Assembly: GCA_964549745.1 (NCBI GenBank)
Contig: CAZJWP010000117.1
Location: 1 to 6,284 of the forward strand
Length of the DNA: 6,284 nt
Direction of reading: 5' to 3'
DNA from: J089 sp964549745
GTDB lineage: Bacteria; Fidelibacterota; Marinisomatia; Marinisomatales; J089
Shown piece after piece: positions 6,020 through 6,284 of this stretch. Numbering within the stretch: position 1 is the stretch's first letter; every line of letters begins with the position of its first letter. Made by a program: the position numbers and the translations under genes. Under the pieces are notes generated by a model, which saw only the letters and a program-made list of their open reading frames with translations, searched no databases and had not been told where the DNA came from.

Positions 6020-6284
6020 ATGCGTTATATGAAGGATTTACCAAATCGAAAATCTATTCGTTTGCAAGGATGGGATTATTCCGGCCCGGGAATGTATTTC
6101 ATTACCATTGGAACCTGGCATCAAAAACATCTCTTTGGAAAAATTATTAATGGCAAAATGCAATTATCAAAATGTGGCGGAATTATTGATAAATGGTGGC
6201 ATAGAATATCCGATAAATATGAGAGAGTATATCTCGATGCATTTATCATAATGCCAAATCATATTCATGGGATAATTGAGCTAA
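6020..6284 (+). CDS. REP-associated tyrosine transposase (RAYT, IS200-like Y1/HUH family), 5' part
   Basis: Open from ATG at 6020 to the window edge with no stop, 88 codons. Seen: the family N-terminus NRKSIRLQGWDYSGPGMYF (9-27), then ITIGTWHQKHLFGKI (28-42), and the diagnostic IIMPNHIHGIIEL (76-88), in which H81-I-H83 is the HUH metal-binding pair. These enzymes cut and join single-stranded DNA through a tyrosine; that residue lies downstream of the window. RAYTs are usually single-copy domesticated relatives of IS200/IS605 TnpA that act on REP palindromes. Codon use is much more AT-rich than the operon: two 60-base lines (6121-6240) have 18 and 19 G+C, against 35 of 60 at 5101-5160. An ATG at 6029 is an alternative start; neither has a clear ribosome site. 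Whether the gene is intact cannot be seen. Confidence 0.9.
   Translation, partial: MRYMKDLPNRKSIRLQGWDYSGPGMYFITIGTWHQKHLFGKIINGKMQLSKCGGIIDKWWHRISDKYERVYLDAFIIMPNHIHGIIEL

Noticed and set aside
6011..6024. ATTCAT repeated twice just before and at the transposase start
   Set aside because: Six-base direct repeats in AT-rich DNA are expected by chance, and no longer unit or second copy is visible.

Overview
The window comes from a bacterial chromosome, most likely a Gram-negative of the Fibrobacterota-Chlorobiota-Bacteroidota (FCB) type or a related candidate phylum such as Neomarinimicrobiota. The support is a TonB-dependent outer-membrane receptor, secreted proteins including one with a PEGA domain, and the style of the primase zinc-finger region. 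This placement is inference from gene content only.

Layout, left to right. Positions 1-1068 (+) hold the C-terminal half of a TonB-dependent receptor barrel, cut by the window edge. A strong A-tract/GC-stem/T-tract hairpin at 1087-1119 ends it and also serves the genes arriving from the other side. From 5860 down to 1134 runs one tightly packed minus-strand operon of six genes: a DNA methyltransferase-fold protein (5860-5060), a YqeY/GatB-like protein (5051-4608), a CvpA-family membrane protein (4597-4076), DNA primase DnaG (4076-2334), a PEGA-domain exported protein (2350-1910) and an exported protein of unknown function (1913-1134). Gaps are 8 and 10 bases; the last three junctions overlap by 1, 17 and 4 bases, so co-transcription and translational coupling are expected. 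A 159-base divergent intergenic region (5861-6019) follows. It is markedly G-rich on the + strand and carries a repeated GGGACAG. Position 6020 starts a REP-associated (Y1/HUH) transposase, cut by the right edge and much more AT-rich than the operon.

How the genes work together: DnaG makes primers for replication. YqeY and CvpA are commonly found around dnaG in bacteria, so the core is a remodelled form of the macromolecular-synthesis neighbourhood, without rpsU or rpoD in view. The most unusual item is the first gene of the operon. It keeps the S-adenosylmethionine-binding motif of beta-class amino-methyltransferases, but where the catalytic (D/S)PPY tetrapeptide should stand it reads KPPE, so it is either a pseudo-enzyme or a methyltransferase with an altered active site. 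No complete new defence or mobile system is visible in the window.
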